Below, piece after piece: positions 38,850 to 48,062 of a DNA stretch of 64,000 nt. Under the pieces are notes generated by a model. It made no database searches and was not told where the DNA came from. It saw only the letters and a list, made by a program, of their open reading frames with translations. The position numbers were made by a program, and so were the translations under genes. This stretch comes from G965218495 sp965218495 (lineage in GTDB: Bacteria; Bacteroidota; Rhodothermia; Rhodothermales; Bin80). The stretch spans positions 1,550,001 through 1,614,000 of the forward strand of contig OZ244626.1 in NCBI GenBank assembly GCA_965218495.1, read 5' to 3'. Numbering within the stretch: the first letter of the stretch is position 1; each line of letters starts with the position of its first letter.

Positions 38850-39181
38850 ATGCCGGTCAAGCCAGAAAACATGAGGCGTTACCCGGGCAGGTCAATCCAC
38901 AGCAAGCAGTGGAAGACCATCTGCACTGCGGTACTCACGGCAGCGCGTGGGTGCTGCCAAGGTTCGTCGGCGTACCTGACTGCCGTGCCATCCATGGCGG
39001 CATTCATCCCGTTACCGGCAGCCGTGTCGTGCTGACGCTGGCGCATCTGGATCACGACTCATCGAACAACTCCTTACGAAGCCTGCGCGCCTGGTGTCAG
39101 CGATGCCACAACACCTATGACGCGCCGGACGCGCTCGGCGGTGACGGTGTCGGCGTAATCCCCGCATTCGACGACGATTAA
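38850..39181 (+). pseudogene. HNH endonuclease, frameshifted
   Basis: The ATG at 38850 gives MPVKPENMRRYPGR and WKTICTAVLTAARGCCQG, the usual opening of a small HNH nuclease family. Near 38975 one base is missing and the family sequence continues in another frame: GVPDCRAIHGGIHPVTGS, then VVLTLAHLDHD and CQRCHNTYDA. These hold the two Cys-x2-Cys-like zinc ligands and the LAHLDH active site. Homology ends near 39126, where the sequence runs into the methyltransferase fragment; the frame closes at 39181. It starts 17 bases after the NTPase-nuclease gene, so it may once have been the third gene of that operon. Confidence 0.72.
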
Positions 39182-39421
39182 GCGCCGGTGGCCACCGTCT
39201 TCCCGATTCTGGGCGAGGACCGCGTGAGCGGTGGTGCCGGAGCCCGCGAAGGAATCGAGAATGATGGAGTCAAGGTCGGTGGAAAGGAGGATGATCTTAC
39301 GCACCAGATCAGCCGGCTTGGGAGTTGCGAATACTCCCTTCATTCCGAAGATATGATTTAAATCCTTTGTCGCGCTTGTCGCCGTCCCTACATCGCTCCA
39401 GATCGTTGCGGCGGACCGCCC
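39074..39421 (-). pseudogene. type III restriction-modification methyltransferase (Mod), C-terminal fragment
   Basis: About 115 residues of the C-terminal part of a type III Mod adenine methyltransferase. They run from KGRSAATIWSD, TPKPADLVRKII and LDSFAGSGTTAHAVL to VVECGDYADTVTAERVRRVI. FAGSGTT is the AdoMet-binding motif, placed C-terminally as in beta-class enzymes. The catalytic DPPY part is missing. Upstream of about 39421 the sequence changes to the duplicated segment. The 3' end overlaps the HNH remnant in the opposite direction. No Res subunit is present. It cannot function and is a marker of a decayed restriction system. Confidence 0.78.
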
Positions 39422-39462
39422 CTTTCTGCGTGAACTTACCAAGCTGGCCTTCAGACCAGCTT

Positions 39463-41088
39463 GGGCCCGTAGGCCGGGGTACGGGGGCAAACGACGCAAC
39501 ATCGGGCTTTTCCGAGCTCCGTGGGGCTGTCTTCAGGTCAATCCACCAACTGCGTAAGCGTCCGTCAGGCGTCGTGAGACAAGTAAGCGGAAATACTGCC
39601 CGCAAGCGGTATAGAGGCTGTTGACCAGCGTCGTGATAAGCGTTGGCTGTCGCGAACCGGTTGCTACACAACCTGTCTGAGCATATCCGGCACGTGACGC
39701 CGCTTCGTAGTCCAAGCATACATACTCACCTGATTCGTACAAAGCGCCCCGCGTGCACCTTGTCACCCTCCGGCGTGCTCGCGTGTACACGATATATGTA
39801 TAGGCCTGCGGGGAGAGTTGTTGTCGTCGTCCACCCCATTGCCAGCGGTTTCATTCGGATTAGTCCACACGTTTTCGCGAAGATCCTCGTGACGCCACTC
39901 TCCACCGCCGCCAACATTCGCTATTACTACCGGGTCAGATTCGTCTTCACCCTTGACTTCATCCCAGGCTTCCGCCAGACGCAAGTGCCTTAGATACGTC
40001 TGGTCGCTGAATAGAGGATCGTCGGGATCCACCAGCGCCCCCGTGTCCGATTCATCAATGCGGTTGATAATCACAGGCTCGGCATAAACCACGCCGGGAG
40101 CCACAGATAGCATTCTGGCTACGTGCCTGGAATCATCGTTGCCGTGAAACCGCACATAGTACGTGCGGCGGAGCGCCAAGAAATTCCGCCTGGTCCTGGG
40201 CGTAGGCTGCACGCGGTCCAAGAATGGAAACACGCGCTCAATGGTGTGCACATTGTACGTGGCAGCCCTGCGATCAAAGACCTGCAGGCCGGTCTTACTC
40301 AATCCGTCTGAAATGACAGTACCAGGCTCAAACTGAACGACGACGACGTGCGGCTCATAGGAGGGCGTACGCTGGGCTGCAGCCATGGGCACAGCCCAGA
40401 CCGAAGCCATAGCCAGCAGCAGTACTATCCGCGTACAGCGAGGGCTGTAGTTCCGTCGTAGCTGGCTACGGCAACCACCCATCTGTTGTTCGCAAAAGTT
40501 CAGTCCCCAGCGGGCGGTCGGACGCAACGAAGTGTGCATTCGTTTGTGTGGCATGTTGGTGTGAAGGGTTATGAGCATGACCAGTGCTTTGCTACCGCTC
40601 TTTCCGTACTCGTGCTATCCTTTTTGGTTGCACTGTCCATTTCGGCAGTACGCCAAATCCTGTTTGGTAAGCGTCAACGTTTTTGCAACAGGTTTTGCAA
40701 TTCATTTGGGGAGCATTTGGGGCTGCGCAAGGCTAGTTTCGACCCAGAGGCTGGAAGTGCCCAGCGCGTACGAAGATACAGCGCCTTGGCCGAGGACGCT
40801 ATGAAGCTCAGTCTCGTAAACTGAGCCGGTATTCAATGTGCTTCAGGCAGCGCCGGATGCAGTCGGCGAGAGAATGCGCGTACAAAAGCAGGATACACTG
40901 CAAGAGTCGGACGGCTAAATCAAATATCCTGGCACACCGAATAGGTTTCCTTGCGCGGCTGCCGGGTGTAGTGGCTGGTAAGTAGACCGAATACTGCGCT
41001 GCCGAAGGTGCAACCCGAAAAGACCATTCGTGAAGTCGACGGAGGAATTTGGCGCCAACAACGCCTATCGCAGGTACCGATCCATAGC
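39463..41088. repeat. segmental duplication, copy B (internally deleted)
   Basis: 1.6 kb matching both ends of the 25148-29549 segment. It is colinear except that about 2.8 kb corresponding to 25497-28287 is absent. The deletion point is in GGGGAGAGTTGTTGTCG at about 39815-39831. Its left edge abuts the truncated methyltransferase fragment. Its right edge, at CCATAGC, runs into the region downstream of the aldolase gene. Confidence 0.9.
39726..40482 (-). pseudogene. S8/LRR protein, third copy, collapsed by internal deletion
   Basis: Starts like the copy at 25406 (MGGCRSQLRR, signal peptide ending PMAAAQ) and reads through the propeptide into the start of the S8 domain. It carries the same IANVGGGGEW change that removes the catalytic Asp. 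At GNGVDDDNN it jumps to the last 30 codons of the gene (LPAGLYIYRVHASTPEGDKV and the terminal RFVRIR), but in a different frame. The open frame ends instead with an unrelated tail at 39763. The His and Ser of the triad, the LRRs and the Ig-like domains are gone. Shared loss of Asp means that change came before the duplication. Confidence 0.9.
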
Positions 41089-41150
41089 ACGGCCCATCTG
41101 ACCCAATTCGGGCGCATGCTCCTACGCGGCCCGCGGCCAGACCAGCGCAG

Positions 41151-42215
41151 CTACGCCACCGTAACGCGCGCGTCCAGGTAGACATCCTGTATGGCATGCA
41201 GGAGTGCCACACCTTCGGACAGCGGCCGTTGAAATGCCTTCCGGCCTGCCAAAAGGCCCATCCCGCCGCCGCGCTTGTTGACGACTGCGGCGCGCACGGC
41301 CTGCTGCAAGCCGTTCATGCTGCTCGCACCGCCGGAGTGAATGACGCCGCCGCGCCCGCAGTACGAAAGTAATACCTGGTACCGTGTAAGGTCTATGGGA
41401 TGTCCCGTAGATAGCTCAGCATACATGCGCCCATCCATCCGGCAATACCCGGGCTGCAGGGCGCTGATTCCATGCGACCGGAGTGGCTGCTTCTGCTTGA
41501 CAAAGTCCGCTTCGATCGTCAACCCCTGGTGGTTGGCTTCGCCTGTAAGGTCCGCCGCAAAAATGATGTCGCGACCACCCTGCGCCAACGCCCGAGGATG
41601 CAGGTAGCAAAAGAGGATCGTAGCCAGGCCCCGGGCATGCGCCTCGGCAAACGCGACCGAGACCTCCTGGAGCTGGCGACGCGCCTCAGGCCCTCCGAAG
41701 TACACCGTAGCCGCCACTGCTACGCACCCCATCTCCGCTGCTTCTCCCACGCGAGCAAACAAGATGTTATCAAAGCGTGCCGGGTGCGCGAACTGCTCGT
41801 CGTGGTTTATCTTGAGGATCAGCGGCACGCGGTGTACTACTTCGCGCGCCACCGCTCCCAATGCGCCATACGTCGACACGAGGCCGCTGCACCCACCCTC
41901 TTGCGCAAGTCGTGCGATGTGGACCGGATCGAAATACTCGGGATTCGGAGCAAAGACCATCCCCGCGGTGTGCGCAATGCCATGATCTACCGGTAGCAGG
42001 CTGAGGTACCCGGTCCCGCCCAGTCGCCCTGCGCCAAAGAGACGCTGCATGGAAGCCAACGCGCGAGGGTTCCGGTCGGACCCCCCAAAGACACGGTCCA
42101 CAAAGTCCGGCCCTGGCACATGCACGCTACCGTGCGGCACAGCCGCGCACCGATGCTCCAAGAGGTAGCCCGCCTCTTGGCCAAGTACCAGCTCCAGGCC
42201 GGGCACCATGGTCAC
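41151..42215 (-). CDS. class I fructose-bisphosphate aldolase-like (DhnA/FbaB family)
   Basis: A 354-residue TIM-barrel aldolase of the archaeal-type class I family. Visible motifs include LLPVDHGIAHT (phosphate/substrate region), ILKINHDEQ, GLTIEADFVKQKQP (the lysine-containing Schiff-base strand), and the phosphate-binding SGGASSMNG near the C-terminus. It cleaves a ketose phosphate, classically fructose 1,6-bisphosphate. GTG at 42215 or ATG at 42209 may be the start; the former overlaps the stop of the dehydrogenase gene (GTGA). Behind IolG- and IolE-like genes it could act on the phosphorylated product of inositol breakdown, as IolJ does, but this is inference. Confidence 0.85.
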   Translation of the reverse strand: MTMVPGLELVLGQEAGYLLEHRCAAVPHGSVHVPGPDFVDRVFGGSDRNPRALASMQRLFGAGRLGGTGYLSLLPVDHGIAHTAGMVFAPNPEYFDPVHIARLAQEGGCSGLVSTYGALGAVAREVVHRVPLILKINHDEQFAHPARFDNILFARVGEAAEMGCVAVAATVYFGGPEARRQLQEVSVAFAEAHARGLATILFCYLHPRALAQGGRDIIFAADLTGEANHQGLTIEADFVKQKQPLRSHGISALQPGYCRMDGRMYAELSTGHPIDLTRYQVLLSYCGRGGVIHSGGASSMNGLQQAVRAAVVNKRGGGMGLLAGRKAFQRPLSEGVALLHAIQDVYLDARVTVA

Positions 42216-43225
42216 GCCTGTTCCAGGTCGACAGGCAACCCCGTCTGAAGCGACCGCTGCGCTGCTAATCCTAACTCTACGGACACGCGGGCGTCCTCGC
42301 CCGACAGCGGCGAATCACTGCCGCTCAGTACCGCCTCCGTAAAAGCGCAAAGCTCTGCGACATACGCGTCGCGGTACCGCTCAATGAAGAAGTGGTGCGG
42401 GTTGTCCCTATGCATGCCGCCCTTGCCCAGCACCTCCGCCGTGTTGGGATAAACATTCTCCACACGGATGCTGCCCTTGCTGCCAAAGACCTCCAGGCGC
42501 TGGTCATAGCCAAAGGTCGCCCGACGACTGTTTTCGATCGTCACGATGGTACCATCGGCGCACTGCAAGACAACTGTCGCCGTATCCACATCGCCGATCT
42601 CTCCGATAGCCGGATCCACGCGTACAGCACCCGTGGCAAACACGCGCCGAATCGGCTGACAAAGCAGGAAATGGGTCATGTCAAAGTCGTGAATCGACAT
42701 GTCCAGAAAGAGCCCGCCGGACGTACGCAGAAACGCCAGCGCTGGCGGCGCCGGATCCCGGCTGATGATATGCACCGAATGCGGATCGCCAATCTCACCC
42801 GTCTCGATAGCATGGCGAACACGCTGGAAACCGGAATCAAAGCGCCGCTGAAACCCTACCTGCAACAACACGCCCCCTGCCTGAACAGCGCGCAAAGCGC
42901 GATCTATGCGCGCAAGCGTCAAATCAATAGGCTTTTCGCAAAAGATGTGCTTCCCGGCCACCGCAGCAGCCTCAATGATCTCCGTATGCGTGGTGCTGGA
43001 CGTGCATATCGCTACCGCGTCTACGCCTGGATCCTGCAGAGCTTCCTCATACCGCGTTTGCCACCGGGCCCTATAGGCCTGACCGCACGCCCGGGCGGCG
43101 GCTTCGTCCAGGTCCACGACCGCGGTCAGCTCGGCCTTTGGCACGCGGTGCGCCAGGTGCTCGGCATGCATCCACCCAATCCGTCCAGCCCCTATGAGGG
43201 CAACACGTAGCATCTTTTCTTCCAT
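42212..43225 (-). CDS. inositol 2-dehydrogenase-like Gfo/Idh/MocA oxidoreductase
   Basis: A 337-residue NAD(P)-dependent dehydrogenase. The Rossmann motif LRVALIGAGRIGWMHAEHL opens the protein (residues 6-24). The EKP motif is in FCEKPIDLTLARID, and GLFLDMSIHDFDMTHFL has the catalytic Asp/His region. This matches IolG/IdhA more closely than other branches. IolG oxidises myo-inositol to 2-keto-myo-inositol. It lies between an IolE-like dehydratase gene and an aldolase gene, supporting cyclitol breakdown. Start at 43225 (MEEKML) or at the internal ATG four codons later. Intact. Confidence 0.85.
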   Translation of the reverse strand: MEEKMLRVALIGAGRIGWMHAEHLAHRVPKAELTAVVDLDEAAARACGQAYRARWQTRYEEALQDPGVDAVAICTSSTTHTEIIEAAAVAGKHIFCEKPIDLTLARIDRALRAVQAGGVLLQVGFQRRFDSGFQRVRHAIETGEIGDPHSVHIISRDPAPPALAFLRTSGGLFLDMSIHDFDMTHFLLCQPIRRVFATGAVRVDPAIGEIGDVDTATVVLQCADGTIVTIENSRRATFGYDQRLEVFGSKGSIRVENVYPNTAEVLGKGGMHRDNPHHFFIERYRDAYVAELCAFTEAVLSGSDSPLSGEDARVSVELGLAAQRSLQTGLPVDLEQA

Positions 43226-43237
43226 ACCTGTACGCCT

Positions 43238-44173
43238 TTATAGCCCGATCTCGCGAAGAAAGGCACGATTACGGGCCGCGCTCTCTTTGGGACTGCCCAT
43301 CCCGGGCAGCACGTCCTGTTCTACCACGATCCATCCGTGATAGCCCATCGCATGGAGCTGCTGCAGCACGGCAGCAAAGTCCACACCCCCCTGCCCCAGC
43401 TCACAGAATACGCCACGCTCGATGGCGTCAAAGTAGTCCCAGCCAGCACGCCGCGCCTCAGCCGCTAGGTCGTTATGGCAATCCTTGAAATGCACGTACG
43501 TGATTCGCTCCTTGAAGCGCTCAATACCCTGGGGGACGCTGCTGCACGAGCCCGCACCAAACGCGTAGTGCCCCGTATCAAATACGAGCCCGACATCGCT
43601 TGGGTCGGTTCGCTCAAGAAAGCATGCAATCTCCTCGGGCGTTTCGACAAAGCCCGCGCAGTGGTGGTGAAACACCGTTTGCAGTCCGGTCTCCGCCATA
43701 ACCGCCCGCGCAACATCGGTAGCGCCGCGCGCCACCACTTCCCAATCTGCTGACGCAAGCCCCATGGCTGGCGTGATCCGGCCAGCATTTCTTGTTCTGG
43801 CGGCGTCCGCTCCATTCGCGTCGGCCAACACGAGCACCGGCGGGTCCTCAGCGTCCCCGGCAGCCGAAAGCAACCGTGCGGTACGCACCGCTTGCGCAAT
43901 CCCCGCTGCGTGAGAACCCGCATCACTGAGCGCCACCGGCACAAATGCGCCGCGAAGCGAAAGCGCGCGCGACGTCAGCTCATGCCGCAGCACGCCTGCA
44001 TCCGTGGGCATGTAGCCCCAGTCTCCTAGCTCCGTCCCCACATATCCCGTCGCCTTAAGCTCATCCAGCATCTGGTGGTAGCCTGGCGACTCGCCGGATA
44101 TCCCTTCGAACTCCAGCGTGCCCCATGAGCAGGGCGCGTTCGCTACGCAGATGCTCGGCACGCCCTCACCCAT
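43238..44173 (-). CDS. inosose dehydratase-like TIM-barrel protein (IolE/xylose isomerase-like)
   Basis: A 311-residue sugar-phosphate isomerase/epimerase-fold protein. It opens VANAPCSWGTLEFEG, typical of IolE. Metal-ligand regions are visible as TVFHHHCAGFVETPEEI, GLVFDTGHYAFGAG, THVHFKD-like (YVHFKDCH) and WIVVEQDVLPG. IolE dehydrates 2-keto-myo-inositol to a diketone. Its start overlaps the stop of the BNR-protein gene by 8 bases and the next gene begins 12 bases after its stop, so all belong to one operon. Substrate is inferred from resemblance and neighbours. Confidence 0.82.
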   Translation of the reverse strand: MGEGVPSICVANAPCSWGTLEFEGISGESPGYHQMLDELKATGYVGTELGDWGYMPTDAGVLRHELTSRALSLRGAFVPVALSDAGSHAAGIAQAVRTARLLSAAGDAEDPPVLVLADANGADAARTRNAGRITPAMGLASADWEVVARGATDVARAVMAETGLQTVFHHHCAGFVETPEEIACFLERTDPSDVGLVFDTGHYAFGAGSCSSVPQGIERFKERITYVHFKDCHNDLAAEARRAGWDYFDAIERGVFCELGQGGVDFAAVLQQLHAMGYHGWIVVEQDVLPGMGSPKESAARNRAFLREIGL

Positions 44174-47100
44174 CAGCGAGTAGCGCCTCTACACGCGATT
44201 CCAGCGAGCGGAGCGCAGCCAAGTGCTCGTCCAGCTGGGCGTGCAGCTCTCCAACGCGCTCCACGGCATCGCGCCCGACGCGCTGAAGCGCCTGGTTTGT
44301 GAACCCGTAAAGATAACCGAGCTGGTCGATAAGCATCGGTGCCGGGTAGCTGTCGCCCCGCTTGGTTACCAGCGCATCTTCCAGCTGCTGCAAAGCGGCA
44401 CGAAGCTCTGAAGCACTTGCATGGTCCTCAACAAGCGCCTGCAGCGTATCAATCCGCGCCGCAATCTGGTCCGCATTTTCCATTATCCCACGAAGATGTA
44501 GGCTGAAGGCCAACTGCTGCTCTAGGTCGGCCTGCGTGACGCCATCGGCTGCCACGCGGGGGTCCATCTCGATAACCAGTGACTGTGAGGCCTGCCAGCC
44601 TCCACTGCTCAGGTGCACAGTGTACTCTCCAGGCGTGGCCCTGGGACCACCGCCACCCCCGCGCGAGCCCTTGTGGCGCAAGTCCCATATGAAGCGGTGC
44701 ATGCCTGACTCTGCGGAAAGGCCCGAGGTCCGCCGAAGATTTGGCGAAGGGCCGCGCATCCCCTGCTCAGCGTCGCTGTCCGCGGGCGCGCTTGGCGCGC
44801 TGGCAATAGAACGTACCACAAGTCCGGCAGCGTCCTTGATCTCCAGCCGCACCGAGTCGGCCTGCGCCTCGGCAAAGTAGTAGTCGATGATCGCGCCAGG
44901 TGGCAAGTACTCGGGGCCAGCTGCGCTGCGTCGCCCCGCACCATAACGCGAATTGTAGGCCCTTCGTGTCGGATAAAGATGCTGCGTAGCACCCTCTGCT
45001 ACACTTGGCAGCGTGTGCAGCGGCGTGAGGTTGTCCAATATGAAAAACCCTCGCCCCATGGTGGAGAGCACCAAGTCCTGCCGGTGGACGCGGATACCTG
45101 TCACCGGCGTCACAGGCAGGTTCAGCTGCAGCGACTGCCACTGCGTTCCGTCATCAAACGACACGTAAAGCCCAAATTCTGTCCCAGCATAGAGCAGCCC
45201 TTTGCGGTCTGGATCCTCGCGGACGACACGTGTGGGAAAATCCTCCGGAATGCCATTGTTGCCAGGCGTCAGCAGCGCCCACGATGTGCCGTAGTCATCC
45301 GTGCGGTAGATGTACGGCTGAAAGTCCCCAAGGAGATACCGGTACCCCGCGACATAGGCCTTGCCCGCTTGGTGGGGCGACGGATCTATGGTCTGAATCC
45401 GGCCCTCCGGCGGCATGGTGGGCGGCGTGACGTCCGTCCATGTCGCGCCGCCATCCCGCGTCACATGCACCGGCCCGTCGTTGGCGCCCGTCCATATCAC
45501 ATCCCCGTCCAGTGGCGAAACCTCAATTACGTACAGTGTGCTGTAGTGCTCCTCACCCGTGATGTCTCGCGTAATGGGCCCACCGGATACAACCTGGCGT
45601 TCGGGCCTGAACGCAGTAAGGTCCGGGCTGATGGTTTCCCACGTCTTGCCCTCGTCTGTTGTACGATGAACGTACTGCGATCCGTGGTAAATCACACCGG
45701 GATCATGCGGGTCCACCTCAATCGGTACCACACGCTGAAACCGGTACGGCAACGTCGAAGGATTGACGCCGTAAAGGTTTACGCCGCCAACGTAGTAGTT
45801 CTGCTCCTGTCCCGTGGCCCGGTTGTACCGGCTGAACTTCCCCTTGCAGTTGCTATAGACTATGTCGCTATGGATGGGATGCGGCACGGCGGGACCTGTT
45901 TCGCAACCCCCAATGGCTTCCCAATACGCCGTAGCCCCACCCGGGCGAGAGTCCGGCGGCAGACTCGGCACCGCAATCGTGGTGTTATCCTGTTGCCCTG
46001 CGTAGACCCAATACGGGAAGCGGTTGTCAACGTCCACCTGGTATAGTTCAGCCGTGGGCTGATTCCACTGCGTGCTCCAGGTGGCTCCTCCGTCTAGCGT
46101 TACGTTGGCGCCTCCATCGTTGGACTGGACCATGATCCGCGGGTCGTCCGGGTTGATCCACATATCGTGGTTATCACCATGCGGCGTGCCCACACGCCGG
46201 AATTCCTCGCCGCCATTGTCAGAGCGATGCAGCCCCAAGTTATTGACCCAGACCACATCAGCATTGTTGGGGTCGGCATCCACATTCGTGTAATAGAATG
46301 GACGCGTCATCAGGTATCCCGCATCGTTGACCAGACGCCAGGTCTTACCACGATCGTTGGAACGGTAGAGCCCCTCTTCCTCCGGCTTCGCCTCTACCAG
46401 CGCATACACACGGCTGGGATCCGCCGCGGATACAGCAAAGTCGATCTTTCCGATAAGGCCCTGCGGCAGCCCCGCTTCAGCCTCGGTCCACACTCCTCCC
46501 GCATCATGCGTAATGTATATGCCATCCTCTTTGTCATCGCCGCTGATGATCGTCCACGGCTTACGCTGCGCATGCCAGAGCGCCGCATAGACTATGTCCG
46601 GATTGGCCGAATTGAGCTCAATGTCTACCGCACCGGTCCGATCAGATACGTAAAGCACGTGGTCCCAGCTACGGCCGCCGTCCGTTGTCTTGTAGACGCC
46701 GCGCTCCGAGTTCGAACCAAACGGGTTGCCCAGTGCAGCTACGTAAACGACATCTGGATTGGTGGGATGAACCACCACAGACCCAATCTGGCCGGTATTC
46801 TTGAGCCCCATAAACGCCCACGTCTTGCCGCTGTCGGTGGACTTGTACAGTCCGCGCCCGATGATCACGTTGCTTCGGATGGCCTCCGAGCCCGTGCCAA
46901 CGTAGACGATGCGCGGGTCGCTGTCCGCCACGTCAATAGAGCCTATTGACGCAGTTGCAAAGTATCCGTCGGAAATGTTTCCCCACGACTGCCCGGCGTC
47001 CTCAGTCTTCCAAACACCCCCGCCGGTGGCGCCCATATAAAAGGTGTGCGGCGTGGCCCGATGCCCTGCTACGGCCGTTACGCGGCCACCCCGCGACGGC

Positions 47101-47225
47101 CCTATCATCCTGAACCGCAGCCCTTCGATGAGCGCTGGATCATAGTGGTCTGGCGCAGCATCCTGCGCGTACGTGGGCAAGGCCAATAGAAGCAGCCCCG
47201 CAATTGCGCCAGCAAGAGTCTTCAT
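44166..47225 (-). CDS. secreted BNR/VPS10-type beta-propeller protein
   Basis: 1019 residues from the ATG at 47225, chosen because it gives a signal peptide (MKTLAGAIAGLLLLALPTYAQ). The longer open frame upstream is not protein-like. Blades carry the Asp-box pattern: KTEDAGQSW, KSTDSGKTW, KTTDGGRSW, RSNDRGKTW, HRTTDEGKTW, RTDDYGTSW. The C-terminal 100 residues are helical and probably coiled (LEQQLAFSLHLRGIMENADQ, ending ESRVEALLADG). No sorting domain follows, unlike the paralog at 17619. Family members are often called glycosyl hydrolases, but no active site is evident. It heads the iolE-iolG-aldolase operon, so a role in binding the carbohydrate substrate is possible. Confidence 0.85.
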   Translation of the reverse strand: MKTLAGAIAGLLLLALPTYAQDAAPDHYDPALIEGLRFRMIGPSRGGRVTAVAGHRATPHTFYMGATGGGVWKTEDAGQSWGNISDGYFATASIGSIDVADSDPRIVYVGTGSEAIRSNVIIGRGLYKSTDSGKTWAFMGLKNTGQIGSVVVHPTNPDVVYVAALGNPFGSNSERGVYKTTDGGRSWDHVLYVSDRTGAVDIELNSANPDIVYAALWHAQRKPWTIISGDDKEDGIYITHDAGGVWTEAEAGLPQGLIGKIDFAVSAADPSRVYALVEAKPEEEGLYRSNDRGKTWRLVNDAGYLMTRPFYYTNVDADPNNADVVWVNNLGLHRSDNGGEEFRRVGTPHGDNHDMWINPDDPRIMVQSNDGGANVTLDGGATWSTQWNQPTAELYQVDVDNRFPYWVYAGQQDNTTIAVPSLPPDSRPGGATAYWEAIGGCETGPAVPHPIHSDIVYSNCKGKFSRYNRATGQEQNYYVGGVNLYGVNPSTLPYRFQRVVPIEVDPHDPGVIYHGSQYVHRTTDEGKTWETISPDLTAFRPERQVVSGGPITRDITGEEHYSTLYVIEVSPLDGDVIWTGANDGPVHVTRDGGATWTDVTPPTMPPEGRIQTIDPSPHQAGKAYVAGYRYLLGDFQPYIYRTDDYGTSWALLTPGNNGIPEDFPTRVVREDPDRKGLLYAGTEFGLYVSFDDGTQWQSLQLNLPVTPVTGIRVHRQDLVLSTMGRGFFILDNLTPLHTLPSVAEGATQHLYPTRRAYNSRYGAGRRSAAGPEYLPPGAIIDYYFAEAQADSVRLEIKDAAGLVVRSIASAPSAPADSDAEQGMRGPSPNLRRTSGLSAESGMHRFIWDLRHKGSRGGGGGPRATPGEYTVHLSSGGWQASQSLVIEMDPRVAADGVTQADLEQQLAFSLHLRGIMENADQIAARIDTLQALVEDHASASELRAALQQLEDALVTKRGDSYPAPMLIDQLGYLYGFTNQALQRVGRDAVERVGELHAQLDEHLAALRSLESRVEALLADG

Positions 47226-47335
47226 GGTGTTGAACCGGTGAGTAGTACAAGCGGGTTTTGATGACGCCGCTGCCACTTGCCTCATGTGCATATCTCGCGC
47301 AAAGCACGGCCTGCAGGGTGCCAAAGCCTTCGGCG

Positions 47336-47343
47336 CAAAGATA
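47336..47343 (-). promoter_or_regulatory. possible -7 box before the BNR-iol operon
   Basis: On the minus strand this reads TATCTTTG, a full TAnnTTTG match, in the 155-base gap between recX and the BNR gene. The distance of about 110 bases to the ATG leaves a moderate leader. No TTTG box at the expected upstream spacing was found. Confidence 0.35.
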
Positions 47344-47380
47344 AAGCAAAACGCGATGCGCTTGTGTCGCATCAGGGTCC

Positions 47381-48052
47381 TTACTGCAGCTCTGACACGA
47401 CCATGCGCGCCATGCTGTACGAAAACCCTCGCCGCACCAGATAGTCCGTCAGCTTCTTTTGGCGAATAGGCAGAGTGCCCTGCAGCCGCGGCCACTGCCG
47501 CGCGGCATGCGCACGCGCAGCTTCCACGTAGCTTACCGTCTCGCTGAGCGCAGCCAGGGCCGCGTCTATGTCTTCGTCCGCTATGCCGCGCCCCTTGAGG
47601 TCCGCGCGCAGGCGAGATGGGCCATAGCCGCGGTTTCCAAAACGTGCTCGGACATAGTCCATGGCATAAGCCTTGTCGTCCAGGTACTGCTGCTCGCGCA
47701 AGATGTCCGTCACCTTTTCGGCAACCGAATCGTCATAGCCTGCCTGCTGCAGCCTGACATGTACTGCGTAAGCCGTGCGCGGCGCGTAGCCCAAGTAGCG
47801 CAGGGCTACCTCATGCGCGCCGTGCAGCTGCTCGTTCAATAGAATTTCCTCCTGGGCCGCCACGGAAAGCTCCTGGCCAGCATGAAGCCCGGCGCGAAGT
47901 GCCACCTCCTGGTGCACGCCAAAGGCAAATGCGCCATCCACGAAGACGCTGAGACGGGCCGCGTTGTTTTTCTGGGGCTGCAACTGCGTTACCTGCCCCG
48001 CAGCGAGTGGCCGTGCGCCTTCTCCGTTGGCCTTTCGATACCGCCTCAGCAT
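47381..48052 (-). CDS. recX: RecX-family recombination regulator
   Basis: A 223-residue RecX protein, which binds RecA filaments in the cytoplasm and tunes recombination and the SOS response. Family features are HEVALRYLGYAPRTAYAVHVRLQQAGYD in the middle, LDDKAYAMDYVRARFGNRGYGPSRLRADLKGRGI, and the C-terminal LTDYLVRRGFSYSMARMVV: three-helix tandem repeats in the normal order. It lies 10 bases after the DUF4249 gene and is probably co-transcribed with it, without an evident functional link. No recA is in the window. Confidence 0.85.
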   Translation of the reverse strand: MLRRYRKANGEGARPLAAGQVTQLQPQKNNAARLSVFVDGAFAFGVHQEVALRAGLHAGQELSVAAQEEILLNEQLHGAHEVALRYLGYAPRTAYAVHVRLQQAGYDDSVAEKVTDILREQQYLDDKAYAMDYVRARFGNRGYGPSRLRADLKGRGIADEDIDAALAALSETVSYVEAARAHAARQWPRLQGTLPIRQKKLTDYLVRRGFSYSMARMVVSELQ

Positions 48053-48062
48053 GAGCCGTAAA

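Noticed and set aside
39439..39464. Inverted repeat CCAAGCTGG...CCAGCTTGG as a terminator
   Set aside because: It has no T-run on either side and sits at the junction between the methylase fragment and the duplicated segment; it is more likely a relic of the junction.
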